DNA of 8,498 nucleotides from Streptosporangiaceae bacterium (GCA_030045215.1 JASIBJ010000646.1:1-8498); one strand, 5' to 3'; positions 1 to 7,198 are shown, counted from the first letter of the stretch. Numbers and translations: made by a program. Notes: a model not told the origin generated them from the letters alone.

Positions 1-1539
1 GCGGCCGGCGGGACCGACGTCGTAACCGGCGCGAAGAAGTTTCCCACCGACCTGCGCCTGGACGGCATGCTGCACGGTTGCGTCCTGCACCCGCCCGCAG
101 CCGGCGCCGAGCTAGCCGGAGTGGACACCACGGCCGCGCAGGCGCTGCCCGGCGTGACCGTGGTCAGGGACGATGACCTGATCGGCGTGCTCGCGGCCAG
201 CCATGCGGCCGCCCGCCGGGCGCTCGCGGCGATCACGGCCGACTGGCGGGCACGGCCAGGGCCCACGGCTGCCGGCCTCGGGCGCTACCTCCGCGAGCAT
301 CCGGCCGAGGGTGACGGCAGATGGGGCCCGTTCCGGCGTGAAGACGGCGACCCGGACGCCGCGCTCACCGCCGGGCCAGTCCGGGTCGAGGCGGAATACA
401 GCGCGGCCTACATCGCCCACGTGCCGCTTGAGCCGCGGACGGCGCTCGCGCAGTGGCGCGGCGACGAGCTCACGGTCTGGGCCGCCACGTCCACGCCGTT
501 CCGCGCGCGGCGCGAACTGGCCGACGCGCTCGGACTGGACGAGTCCTCGGTGCACGTCGTGGTGCCGGACTTCGGCGGCGGGTTCGGCGGCAAGCACGGC
601 TCGGCCGTTGCCCTCGAGGCAGCGCGGCTGGCCCGGGCCGCCGGCCGGCCGGTCAAGGTGCAGTGGAGCCGCTCCGACGAGTTCGTCTCTGGCTACCTGC
701 GGCCGGCCGCGGTCATCGACGCGGCCGCCAGCGCGGGTGCCGACGGCCGGCTGACGGCCTGGTCGTTCACCAACATCAACTCCGGGGCGGCCGGGATCAC
801 GACTCCGTACCGGATCCCGAACCAGCGGATCGGCTACCAGCCGGCCGACGCGCCGCTCGCGCAGGGCTCGTACCGGGCGCTGGCGGCGACCGCGAACAAC
901 TTCGCCCGCGAGTCGCTGATGGACGAGCTGGCTGCGGCCGTCGGCGCCGATCCGGTGCAGTTCCGGCTGCGCCACCTCGACGACGACCGGCTCGCCGCCG
1001 TGCTGCGCGCCGCGGCGGCCGAGATCGGCTGGCCGGGTAGCGGGACCGGCGTCGACCGGACCGGGCAGGTCGGGGCCCGGACCGGCGTCGGGATCGCGCT
1101 TGGCCTGGAGAAGGACGGGCGGGTGGCGACCGCGGCCAGGGTCCGCGTCGGCTCCGACGGAGCCACCGACGTCGTGGCGCTGATCACGGTCGTCGATTGC
1201 GGCGCCGTCGTGCATCCGGACGGCCTGGCCAACCAGGCCGAGGGCGCGGTCATGATGGGCCTCGGGCCCGCGCTGTTCGAGCAGATCGAGTTTGACGGCG
1301 GGCGCATCCTCAACGGCTCCATGTCGGCCTACCGGGTGCCCAGGCTCGCGGACCTGCCGGAGCAGACGCGCGTCGTCCTGCTTGACCAGCCCGGCCAGGC
1401 GCCGGCCGGCGGCGGCGAGGCCCCGATCATCGCGGTTGCGCCCGCGATCGCCAACGCCGTCTTCCGCGCGTGCGGGGTCCGGCTGCGCTCGATGCCGCTG
1501 ATTCCGGGCGGCCGGGTCAGATTGCCTTCCCCGGATTGA
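1..1539 (+). CDS. Molybdenum hydroxylase large (molybdopterin-binding) subunit, xanthine dehydrogenase/isoquinoline 1-oxidoreductase family, 5'-truncated by window
   Basis: The frame is open from base 1 (AAGGTDVVTGAKKF...), so the gene begins upstream and the ATG at 67 is internal. About 512 residues are visible. They open with the hammerhead-domain signature (VTGAKKFPTDLRLDGMLHG, bases 25-81). A Moco-binding GGGFGGK motif follows at 574-594, then the substrate-pocket region QGSYRALAAT near 862-891, and a late GGGEAPI whose Glu (1417-1419) matches the catalytic Glu of the family. These enzymes hydroxylate N-heterocycles or aldehydes at a Mo centre and pass electrons to 2Fe-2S/FAD partners. 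Because the hammerhead here is followed directly by the main Moco domain, and because the visible part is short for the family (usually 700-800 aa), I infer an IorB/nicotinate-dehydrogenase-B-like layout with about 200 residues upstream. The substrate cannot be told from sequence. The stop at 1537-1539 overlaps the convergent FAD oxidase gene. Confidence 0.9.
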   Translation, partial: AAGGTDVVTGAKKFPTDLRLDGMLHGCVLHPPAAGAELAGVDTTAAQALPGVTVVRDDDLIGVLAASHAAARRALAAITADWRARPGPTAAGLGRYLREHPAEGDGRWGPFRREDGDPDAALTAGPVRVEAEYSAAYIAHVPLEPRTALAQWRGDELTVWAATSTPFRARRELADALGLDESSVHVVVPDFGGGFGGKHGSAVALEAARLARAAGRPVKVQWSRSDEFVSGYLRPAAVIDAAASAGADGRLTAWSFTNINSGAAGITTPYRIPNQRIGYQPADAPLAQGSYRALAATANNFARESLMDELAAAVGADPVQFRLRHLDDDRLAAVLRAAAAEIGWPGSGTGVDRTGQVGARTGVGIALGLEKDGRVATAARVRVGSDGATDVVALITVVDCGAVVHPDGLANQAEGAVMMGLGPALFEQIEFDGGRILNGSMSAYRVPRLADLPEQTRVVLLDQPGQAPAGGGEAPIIAVAPAIANAVFRACGVRLRSMPLIPGGRVRLPSPD

Positions 1540-2884
1540 GGATCCCGGAAGGGTCAAGCGCTTTCTTGATCGCCTGGTGCGCCGCCATCGACTCGGGGCC
1601 GAGCTCGTCGGCCAGCCACCGGCGCTTGATGACGCCGACGCCGTGCTCCCCGGTCAGCGTGCCGCCCAGCTCGAGGGCGGCCCTGAACACCTCGTCGGCG
1701 GCCGACCAGACCGGCTCGGGAACCTCGGCCAGGCCGCGCTCGAACACGAAAACCGGATGCAGGTTGCCGTCCCCGGCGTGCGCGACCGTCGCGACGAACA
1801 CGCCGTGCCGCTGCGCCGCCTGCTCGATCCGCGCCACCATGTCCGGGAGCAGCGTGCGCGGCACGCATACGTCTTCGACGAGCGCGAGGCCGAGCCGCTC
1901 GATCGCCGGGTAGGACAGCCTGCGCAGGTCAAGCAACTGGCGCGACTCGTCCTCGCTCACTGACACGTCGGCCATGGTTGCGCCGTGCGCGACGCACAAC
2001 TCACGCATCCGCTCGGCTCCGGCTTGCGCCGTGTCGCTGTCGTCCTGCGCGATCAGCAGGGCCTGCATGCCATCGCCGAAGCCGGTGTGCTTCCAGTCAT
2101 CGATCGCCCGCAGCGTCGCGCGGTCCAGCAGCTCCAGCAGGCTCGGCTTGACCCGCGCCGCGATGATCGCCGTCGCCGCCGTAGCCGCCGCCTCGAAGCT
2201 CGCGAAGCCGGCGGCCACCGTGCGCGGGTACTGAAGCGGGCGCGGGCGCAGCCTCAGGGTGGCTGAGGTGATGACGCCGAGAGTGCCCTCGGAGCCCACG
2301 AACAGGCTGGTGAGGTCGTACCCGGCGACTCCCTTGACGGTGCGGCGCCCGGTTCGCAGGATCCGTCCGCCGGCCAGCACGACCTCCAGCCCGAGCACCG
2401 AGTCGCGGGTGACGCCGTACTTGACGCACCGCAGGCCGCCGGCGTTGGTCGCCAGGTTCCCGCCGATTGTCGAGATCTCGTAGCTCGACGGGTCGGGCGC
2501 GTACATGAGGCCGTGCGCTGCGGCGGCCCGGTCCAGGTCGGCGTTGAGCACTCCGGCCTGGGCCACCGCGATCTCGTTGGCCGGGTCGACCTCGCAGATC
2601 GCCGTCATCCTGGCGGTCGACAAGACCACGCAGCCGTCGGTGGCCGTCGCGCCGCCGGCCAGGCCGGTGCCGCCTCCGCGCGGCACCACGGGCACCTCGT
2701 GCCGCTGCGCCCACGCCAGGGTGGCGGTCACGTCGGCGGTGCCGCGGGCCAGGACCACGCACAGCGGCTGGCCGGGCGCCAGCGCCGGCGTCTGGTCCCG
2801 CCGGTAGCCGTCGATCACGTCGGGATCGGTAAGGACCTGCCCGTCGGTCAAGCTGCCCTGCAACTCGTCGAGCACGTCACTCAC
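1517..2884 (-). CDS. FAD-binding oxidase, GlcD / D-lactate dehydrogenase type (FAD_binding_4 + FAD-oxidase C-terminal)
   Basis: Predicted 455-residue cytosolic or membrane-peripheral flavoenzyme that oxidises a 2-hydroxyacid such as glycolate or D-lactate. The N-terminal PCMH-type FAD domain shows PRGGGTGLAGG (residues ~68-78) and IGGNLATNAGG (~140-150). The C-terminal FAD-oxidase domain shows HAGDGNLH (~369-376) and GEHGVG (~412-417), and the protein ends in the usual DPSGILNPGK. The length is normal for the family. I chose the GTG at 2884 (MSDVLDEL) because an AGGGTG ribosome-binding match lies 6 nt upstream of it. An in-frame TTG at 2911 and a GTG at 2893 would add 9 or 3 residues but have no better site. 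Its 3' end overlaps the convergent molybdenum hydroxylase gene by 23 bp. No FeS partner (GlcF-like) is visible nearby. The exact substrate is unknown. Confidence 0.9.
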   Translation of the reverse strand: MSDVLDELQGSLTDGQVLTDPDVIDGYRRDQTPALAPGQPLCVVLARGTADVTATLAWAQRHEVPVVPRGGGTGLAGGATATDGCVVLSTARMTAICEVDPANEIAVAQAGVLNADLDRAAAAHGLMYAPDPSSYEISTIGGNLATNAGGLRCVKYGVTRDSVLGLEVVLAGGRILRTGRRTVKGVAGYDLTSLFVGSEGTLGVITSATLRLRPRPLQYPRTVAAGFASFEAAATAATAIIAARVKPSLLELLDRATLRAIDDWKHTGFGDGMQALLIAQDDSDTAQAGAERMRELCVAHGATMADVSVSEDESRQLLDLRRLSYPAIERLGLALVEDVCVPRTLLPDMVARIEQAAQRHGVFVATVAHAGDGNLHPVFVFERGLAEVPEPVWSAADEVFRAALELGGTLTGEHGVGVIKRRWLADELGPESMAAHQAIKKALDPSGILNPGKAI

Positions 2885-2890
2885 GCTGAT

Positions 2891-2896
2891 CACCCT
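2891..2896 (-). promoter_or_regulatory. Ribosome-binding site deciding the start of the FAD oxidase
   Basis: AGGGTG on the minus strand, with a 6-nt spacer before the GTG codon at 2884-2882. It favours this start over the TTG at 2911. Confidence 0.5.
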
Positions 2897-2942
2897 AATG
2901 AGAGCGGCCAATCGGCACCGGCCGGGGCCGCCATTGCGCGGG

Positions 2943-2951
2943 TAGTATTGT
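2943..2951 (+). promoter_or_regulatory. Possible -10 element for the methyltransferase gene
   Basis: The stretch TAGTATTGT is the only AT-rich patch in the divergent intergenic region 2885-3011. It contains TAGTAT/TATTGT, which resemble an actinobacterial -10 hexamer (TANNNT). No convincing -35 hexamer lies 16-18 bp upstream, so the call is weak. It would give a leader of roughly 55 nt before the TTG start. Confidence 0.3.
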
Positions 2952-3002
2952 GCTGGCTTTCGGACGATGTCCGGCGTGCAAGCGGGGGCAAGCCATCCGA
3001 AC

Positions 3003-3007
3003 GGAGG
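3003..3007 (+). promoter_or_regulatory. Ribosome-binding site deciding the methyltransferase start
   Basis: A perfect GGAGG lies 4 nt before the in-frame TTG at 3012-3014. The upstream ATG at 2967 would put this site inside the coding region. Confidence 0.65.
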
Positions 3008-3011
3008 CAGG

Positions 3012-3839
3012 TTGAGCGAGACTGAAGTCGCGCCACCTGGTGTTGATCCGACAATCCCCAGCCCGGCCCGCCTGTACGACTACTACCTGGGCGGCACTCA
3101 TAACTTCCAAGCCGACCGGGATATGGCCGACAAGCTCCAGGCCGCGACACAGGGCGACCTGAAGGACGCAGTCCTGGCCAACCGCGGCTTCCACATCCGG
3201 GCGGCGGCCTGGATGGCGCGCCAGGGCATCCGTCAGTTCCTCGACATCGGCTCGGGCCTGCCGACCCAGAACAACACGCACGAGACCGTGCAGGCGGTCG
3301 ACCCCGCGACGCGGGTGTTGTACGTCGATAACGACCCGATGGTCGGCGCCTACGCCACCATGCTGCTAGCCGGCGACGGCACGACCGCGCTGGTCATCGC
3401 CGACCTGCGGGATCCCGACGCGGTAATGGCGAGCCGGCGGCTGCGCTCGATGCTCGACCTCGGCCGGCCGATGGGTGTCATGATGACCGCGGTCATGCAC
3501 TTCGTGGCCGACGACGGCGATCCGTGGGGCCTGGTCTCCCGTTACATGGCGGCGGTCGCGCCCGGCAGCTATCTCGCGCTGTCGCACGGGACCGCCGACA
3601 AGATGGACCCGAGCGCCATCCGGACCGGCGAGGACCTGTATTCGCGGTCGACCTCGAACGTGCACTTCCGGTCCAGGGAACAGGTCGAGCGGTTCTTCGC
3701 CGGCCTCGAACTTCAGGCGCCCCTGCCCGGAGCCAAGCCCGAGGTCAGCTACGCCGGCTTGTGGGGCGCCGAGGACCCCTCCGCGGCCGATACCGACGGA
3801 TCGCGGGCCATCTACTGCGGGGTCGCCCGCCGGCCCTGA
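3012..3839 (+). CDS. SAM-dependent methyltransferase, DUF574/Methyltransf_19 family
   Basis: Predicted 275-residue cytosolic methyltransferase of unknown substrate. The N-terminus carries the family hallmark PSPARLYDYYLGG (residues 16-28) followed by HNFQADR. The SAM-binding motif I is LDIGSGLPT (77-85), with NTHE just after it. The acidic strand-2 motif is YVDNDP (104-109), where D106/D108 would contact the SAM ribose. Later segments PMGVMMTAVMHFV and GSYLALSH also match the family. The length is typical. I start at the TTG at 3012 because of its GGAGG site; an ATG at 2967 adds 15 residues with no family similarity that I recognise. The family exists as many paralogues in actinomycetes and its cellular role is poorly defined. 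The gene stands alone: it is divergent from the FAD oxidase and separated from the next gene by 169 bp containing tandem repeats. Confidence 0.9.
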   Translation: MSETEVAPPGVDPTIPSPARLYDYYLGGTHNFQADRDMADKLQAATQGDLKDAVLANRGFHIRAAAWMARQGIRQFLDIGSGLPTQNNTHETVQAVDPATRVLYVDNDPMVGAYATMLLAGDGTTALVIADLRDPDAVMASRRLRSMLDLGRPMGVMMTAVMHFVADDGDPWGLVSRYMAAVAPGSYLALSHGTADKMDPSAIRTGEDLYSRSTSNVHFRSREQVERFFAGLELQAPLPGAKPEVSYAGLWGAEDPSAADTDGSRAIYCGVARRP

Positions 3840-3848
3840 CCGTGGCCA

Positions 3849-3912
3849 TCCGGCGCCCCAGCTATCGGGCGCCCCAGCTATCGGGCATCGCAGTTATCGA
3901 GCGCCGCGGCTA
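3849..3912 (+). repeat. Tandem repeat, four copies of a 16-bp unit
   Basis: The units start at 3849, 3865, 3881 and 3897 with consensus TCGGGCGCCCCAGCTA. Copies 1 and 2 differ at one base, copy 3 at four and copy 4 at three relative to copy 2. Copy 2 contains the palindrome GGGCGCCC. The array begins 9 bp after the methyltransferase stop and has no unique spacers. Function is unknown; it could contribute to termination or be replication-slippage debris. Confidence 0.85.
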
Positions 3913-4008
3913 TGGGTCGTCGCCGCCATTCTGCGTTTCACGAGATTTCGCTGCAGGGTCACTTTTCCAGGCGGTAATCGTCGAACTGAGCGCCGAGCGT
4001 GGCCAGAC

Positions 4009-7000
4009 GTGAACCTTCACCCTCGGCCCAGTCGCCAGCTTTCTCGCCGCGCCGTGACAGCCGCGGCCGCGTCCATGCTCTGCGTATCCGCGGTCGCGCT
4101 GTCGCTTGCGCAAGCGAGCCCCGCTCTTGCCGCCGGCAAGCCACATCTCGTTCCCGGCCACGCGCACGCGGCCGGTCGTCCGTCGCCCGACGCCGCCACG
4201 GTCCACGTGTCCGGCCAGGCCGCGAGCGACTCCGCAAGCACCGCGACCCTGACCGAGACGCCGTCTGAGGTGCCGAACGGCGCCAACCTGACCTTCACGT
4301 ACACGGTCCCCTCGTCCGAGGTGAACTCGGAGAACTGGATCGGGATGTACGAGCCGGGACAGACGCCCGGCGTCGAAGACTCCACCTGCTGGAACTGGTC
4401 GCCCGGCGCGAGCGGCACGCTGACGTTCCCCAGCGACTGCCTGGACGGCGTGGGACCGTATGTCGCCTGGCTGTTCTACGACAACGGCTACACCGAACTG
4501 GCCGGCCCGGTGGACTTCACCGTCATCCCCTCCGCCCCGGCTCCGGCTCCGCAGTACGCGGCCTCGATCGGGCAGTACGGCCCCGGCCACCTGACCGATC
4601 CGTTCGGCGTCGCGGTGGCCCCTGACCAGAGCATCTGGGTGGCCGACCGGGCTACGAGCCAGGTCGAGCACTTCAGCCAGTCCGGTCAGTTCCTCGGCGC
4701 GATCGGCGCCGGCGTCCTGCGCCACCCGGACGGCGTGGCGGTCGACGCCGCGGGCAATGTCTGGGTCGCCGACACCGGCCATGACCAGATCGTGGAATTC
4801 TCGCCGGCCGGGCACGTGCTCCAGTCGTTCGGGTCCAACGGCTCGGGCAACGGCCAGCTCGATCACCCGCAGGACCTGGCCTTCGACTCCGCCGGCGACG
4901 TCTGGGTCGCCGACCAGGACAACAACCGGCTGGAGGAGTTCTCGGCCGCCGGCAGTTACCTGTCGCAGATCTCCGTCGCCACTCCGGACGGAGTCGCGAT
5001 CGATTCGGCCGGGAACCTGTGGGTGTCCAGCCCCAGTTACGCTGACGGCAACGCCGTCTACGAGTTCCAGGCGGACGGCAACAACCTCCAGTACTACGGC
5101 ATCACCCAGGCCTCCTACGGCGCGTTCTCGAACACCGCCGGGATCGCGATCGGCCCGGCCGGCAAGATCTACGTGGTGAACGCGGACTACAGCCTCGTCA
5201 CCGTGCTCAACCCGGACGGCAGCTTCTACACCGAGTTCGGCCTGCAGGCAGATCCGGCCGAGGGTGCCGAGGATCTGTCGTTCCCGCAGGGCATCGCGGT
5301 CACGTCCCACGGCACCGTGTACGTTGCCGACAGCGGCAACGGCCGCGTGGTCGAGTACACCCCGGCATCGGCGTCCGGCAGCGCGGCACTGATCCCGCCC
5401 GCTGGCGGCGGCACGCCCTGGCTGCCGATCGGCCTGGGTGTCCTCGGGCTCGCCGCGTGTGCCTGCATCGCATGGCTACTGCTGCGGCGCCGCAGCCTGC
5501 GCGCAGCGGCCGCGCCGACCCCCGCGCCCGCGATGGCTACCGCTGCCGCGTCCAGCCTCCCGGCCATGATGCCGATGACCGGCACGGCGCTCGCCGCGAA
5601 CGGCAGCCACGGCAACGGCCAGGCCAGCGACGGCACCGGCAGCAACGGGCACGCGAGCCCTTCCGGCTTCGGTGTCAGCCGCAGGTCGCTGCTGACCAGC
5701 GCGACCGCTCTCACCGGAGTGGCGGCCGGCGCCACGGTCCTGCCGCTGAGCCTGCGCAAGGCGGTCAGGGCATCGCTGGCAGCCGACCGGGGAGCAACCA
5801 GCATCAACGACATCGAGCACATCGTGATCCTGATGCAGGAGAACCGGAGCTTCGACCACTACTACGGCACGATGCCCGGAGTCCGCGGGTACCAGGACCC
5901 CACGGCGATCACGCTGCCGAACGGCAACCTGGTGTTCTACCAGCCGGATCCCTCGCACGCCCAGGGCTACCTGGCGCCGTTCTATTACGACCCGTCCAGG
6001 ACCAGCGCGCAGGCCACGCCGGGAACCGACCACACCTGGCCGACCCAGCATCAGGCCTGGGACCACGGCAAGATGGACCAGTGGATCGCGGCGAAGGGCC
6101 CCTACACGATGGGGTACTTCAAGCAGCAGGACATCCCCTTCCACTGGGCCCTGGCCGAGGCGTTCACCATCTGCGACAACTACCACTGCTCGGTGTTCGG
6201 CCCGACCAACCCGAACCGGCTGTACATGTGGACCGGCATGATCGACCCGAACGGCACCGGCGGCGGGCCGATCATCGACAACAGTCCCGCGTACAACAAC
6301 ATCATCCTGTCCTGGCGGACCTATCCCGAGTTGCTCGAGGCAGCGGGGATTAGCTGGAAGGTCTACCAGGAAGAGGACAACTACGACGACAACGCGCTGG
6401 CCTGGTTCAAGCAGTTCGGCTACGCGTCCACGTCCTCCCCGCTGTGGCAGAAGGGCATGTACAAGGGACCGGCCGGCGCGTTCGAAGAGGACGCCAGGCG
6501 GGGGCGGCTGCCGCAGGTGTCCTGGCTCGTGGCGCCGACCGCGCAGACCGAGCATCCGGACTACTTCCCCGCTGCGGGGGCGGAGTACATCGCGCAGAAG
6601 CTGGACGCGATCGCGTCGAACCCCGACCTGTGGTTCAAGACCGCGTTCATCCTCTGCTACGACGAGAACGACGGCATGTTCGACCACGTGCCGCCGCCAG
6701 TGGCGCCGGCCGGCACGCCGGACGAGTTCGTCAACGCGTCGAGCACGGGGCTCGCGAACATCGGCCTCGGCTTCCGCACTCCGACCACGATCGTGTCGCC
6801 GTGGACGGCCGGCGGGTTCGTCTGCTCGGAGGTGTTCGACCACACCTCGCTGATCCAGTTCATCGAGGCCAGGTTCGGCGTCTACGAGCCGAACATCAGC
6901 GCCTGGCGCCGCCAGACGTGCGGGAACCTGACCTCGGCGTTCCGCTTCGGCGCTGCGCCCTCCGGTTACTCGGGCACCGGCGAACTCGGGCTCGCCGTGA

Positions 7001-7092
7001 CCGAGAGCCGGCTGCTGCGGGCTCAGGCCCAGGTGAACGACAACCCGTTCCCGGTCCCGCCGGCGGTCAACGAGCCGCTGCCGAAGCAGTAG
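4009..7092 (+). CDS. Multidomain exported protein: signal peptide, beta-sandwich-like domain, NHL propeller, TM helix, internal Tat signal, phospholipase C domain
   Basis: 1027 residues in one open frame. Residues 1-42 are a signal peptide (twin Arg 13-14, cleavage near ALA-41). Residues ~76-175 form a small domain with WIGMY (109-113) and a FYDNGY motif (~155-160); C127/C144 may pair. Residues ~183-455 hold six NHL-type repeats (PxGVAVD..GNVWVADxxxxxVxEF), enough to close a propeller. Residues 471-492 are a TM helix followed by RRR (493-495). A Pro/Ala then Gly/Asn-rich linker leads to SRRSLL (557-562) and a hydrophobic stretch to 582, a Tat-like signal. Residues ~600-1000 are a phosphoesterase/phospholipase C domain with ENRSFDHYYG (611-620), GPTNPNR (731-737), YDENDGMFDH (884-893) and DHTSLIQFIEARFG (944-957). 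By superfamily analogy E611/N612, T733 and D885/E886 would be metal/nucleophile residues. Likely a surface-anchored enzyme cleaving phospholipid or another phosphodiester. The GTG at 4009 is the only plausible in-frame start giving a full signal peptide, but its RBS is weak. No internal RBS supports a separate phospholipase gene. Confidence 0.9.
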   Translation: MNLHPRPSRQLSRRAVTAAAASMLCVSAVALSLAQASPALAAGKPHLVPGHAHAAGRPSPDAATVHVSGQAASDSASTATLTETPSEVPNGANLTFTYTVPSSEVNSENWIGMYEPGQTPGVEDSTCWNWSPGASGTLTFPSDCLDGVGPYVAWLFYDNGYTELAGPVDFTVIPSAPAPAPQYAASIGQYGPGHLTDPFGVAVAPDQSIWVADRATSQVEHFSQSGQFLGAIGAGVLRHPDGVAVDAAGNVWVADTGHDQIVEFSPAGHVLQSFGSNGSGNGQLDHPQDLAFDSAGDVWVADQDNNRLEEFSAAGSYLSQISVATPDGVAIDSAGNLWVSSPSYADGNAVYEFQADGNNLQYYGITQASYGAFSNTAGIAIGPAGKIYVVNADYSLVTVLNPDGSFYTEFGLQADPAEGAEDLSFPQGIAVTSHGTVYVADSGNGRVVEYTPASASGSAALIPPAGGGTPWLPIGLGVLGLAACACIAWLLLRRRSLRAAAAPTPAPAMATAAASSLPAMMPMTGTALAANGSHGNGQASDGTGSNGHASPSGFGVSRRSLLTSATALTGVAAGATVLPLSLRKAVRASLAADRGATSINDIEHIVILMQENRSFDHYYGTMPGVRGYQDPTAITLPNGNLVFYQPDPSHAQGYLAPFYYDPSRTSAQATPGTDHTWPTQHQAWDHGKMDQWIAAKGPYTMGYFKQQDIPFHWALAEAFTICDNYHCSVFGPTNPNRLYMWTGMIDPNGTGGGPIIDNSPAYNNIILSWRTYPELLEAAGISWKVYQEEDNYDDNALAWFKQFGYASTSSPLWQKGMYKGPAGAFEEDARRGRLPQVSWLVAPTAQTEHPDYFPAAGAEYIAQKLDAIASNPDLWFKTAFILCYDENDGMFDHVPPPVAPAGTPDEFVNASSTGLANIGLGFRTPTTIVSPWTAGGFVCSEVFDHTSLIQFIEARFGVYEPNISAWRRQTCGNLTSAFRFGAAPSGYSGTGELGLAVTESRLLRAQAQVNDNPFPVPPAVNEPLPKQ
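5419..5484 (+). other. Encoded transmembrane segment joining propeller and phospholipase halves
   Basis: Residues 471-492 of the phospholipase fusion are continuously hydrophobic (WLPIGLGVLGLAACACIAW then LLL) and are followed at once by three Arg. By the positive-inside rule this is a stop-transfer helix, with the propeller outside and the following linker in the cytoplasm. Confidence 0.75.
5677..5754 (+). other. Encoded internal twin-arginine (Tat) signal-like segment
   Basis: Residues 557-582 read SRRSLLT followed by an Ala/Gly/Leu-rich hydrophobic run. This is the kind of N-terminus usually seen on stand-alone actinobacterial phospholipases C, but here it lies more than 550 residues into the protein, after a TM helix. 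It would send the catalytic domain back across the membrane. Confidence 0.65.
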
Positions 7093-7107
7093 ACCGCGGC
7101 CGCGCGG

Positions 7108-7198
7108 GGCTAGCGCTGCTCCGCGCGGCCAGCGCTGCTCCGCGCGGCTAGCCCGGCTCGGCGGCTAACCCTGCTCGGCGGCTAGCGCTGCTCCGCGC
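7108..7198 (+). repeat. Tandem repeat, five units of 19/19/17/17/19 bp
   Basis: The units start at 7108, 7127, 7146, 7163 and 7180. Units 1 and 5 are identical (GGCTAGCGCTGCTCCGCGC) and unit 2 differs by one base. Units 3 and 4 are 17-bp variants of the form GGCTARCCCKGCTCGGC. The array starts 15 bp after the phospholipase stop, and its last unit overlaps the left arm of the hairpin at 7192-7230. There are no spacers and no coding potential of note. Confidence 0.85.

Noticed and set aside
112..1557. Long antisense open frame (481 codons, minus strand) across the hydroxylase gene
   Set aside because: It is rich in Arg/Gly/Pro/Asp with no domain signature and mirrors a well-supported plus-strand gene; a usual high-GC shadow.
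2967..3011. ATG at 2967 as methyltransferase start
   Set aside because: The added 15 residues show no family similarity and include the GGAGG that fits the TTG at 3012.
3910..5310. Antisense frame of 466 codons over the propeller region
   Set aside because: No recognisable motif; the apparent repeats in it are the reverse shadow of the NHL repeats.
5461..5470. Possible lipobox (LAAC, residues 481-484) in the phospholipase fusion
   Set aside because: It lies in the middle of an internal TM helix, not at the end of an N-terminal signal peptide, so lipidation is unlikely.
5476..6843. Antisense frame of 455 codons over the phospholipase domain
   Set aside because: Low-complexity Arg/Gly/Val composition without family signature, opposite a domain with all its catalytic motifs.
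5566..7092. Separate phospholipase C gene starting at the ATG cluster near 5566
   Set aside because: No Shine-Dalgarno match precedes these ATGs, the frame is continuous with the propeller part, and the linker composition runs smoothly through the junction.
7108..7198. CRISPR array
   Set aside because: Units are directly adjacent with no unique spacers, and there are no cas genes.
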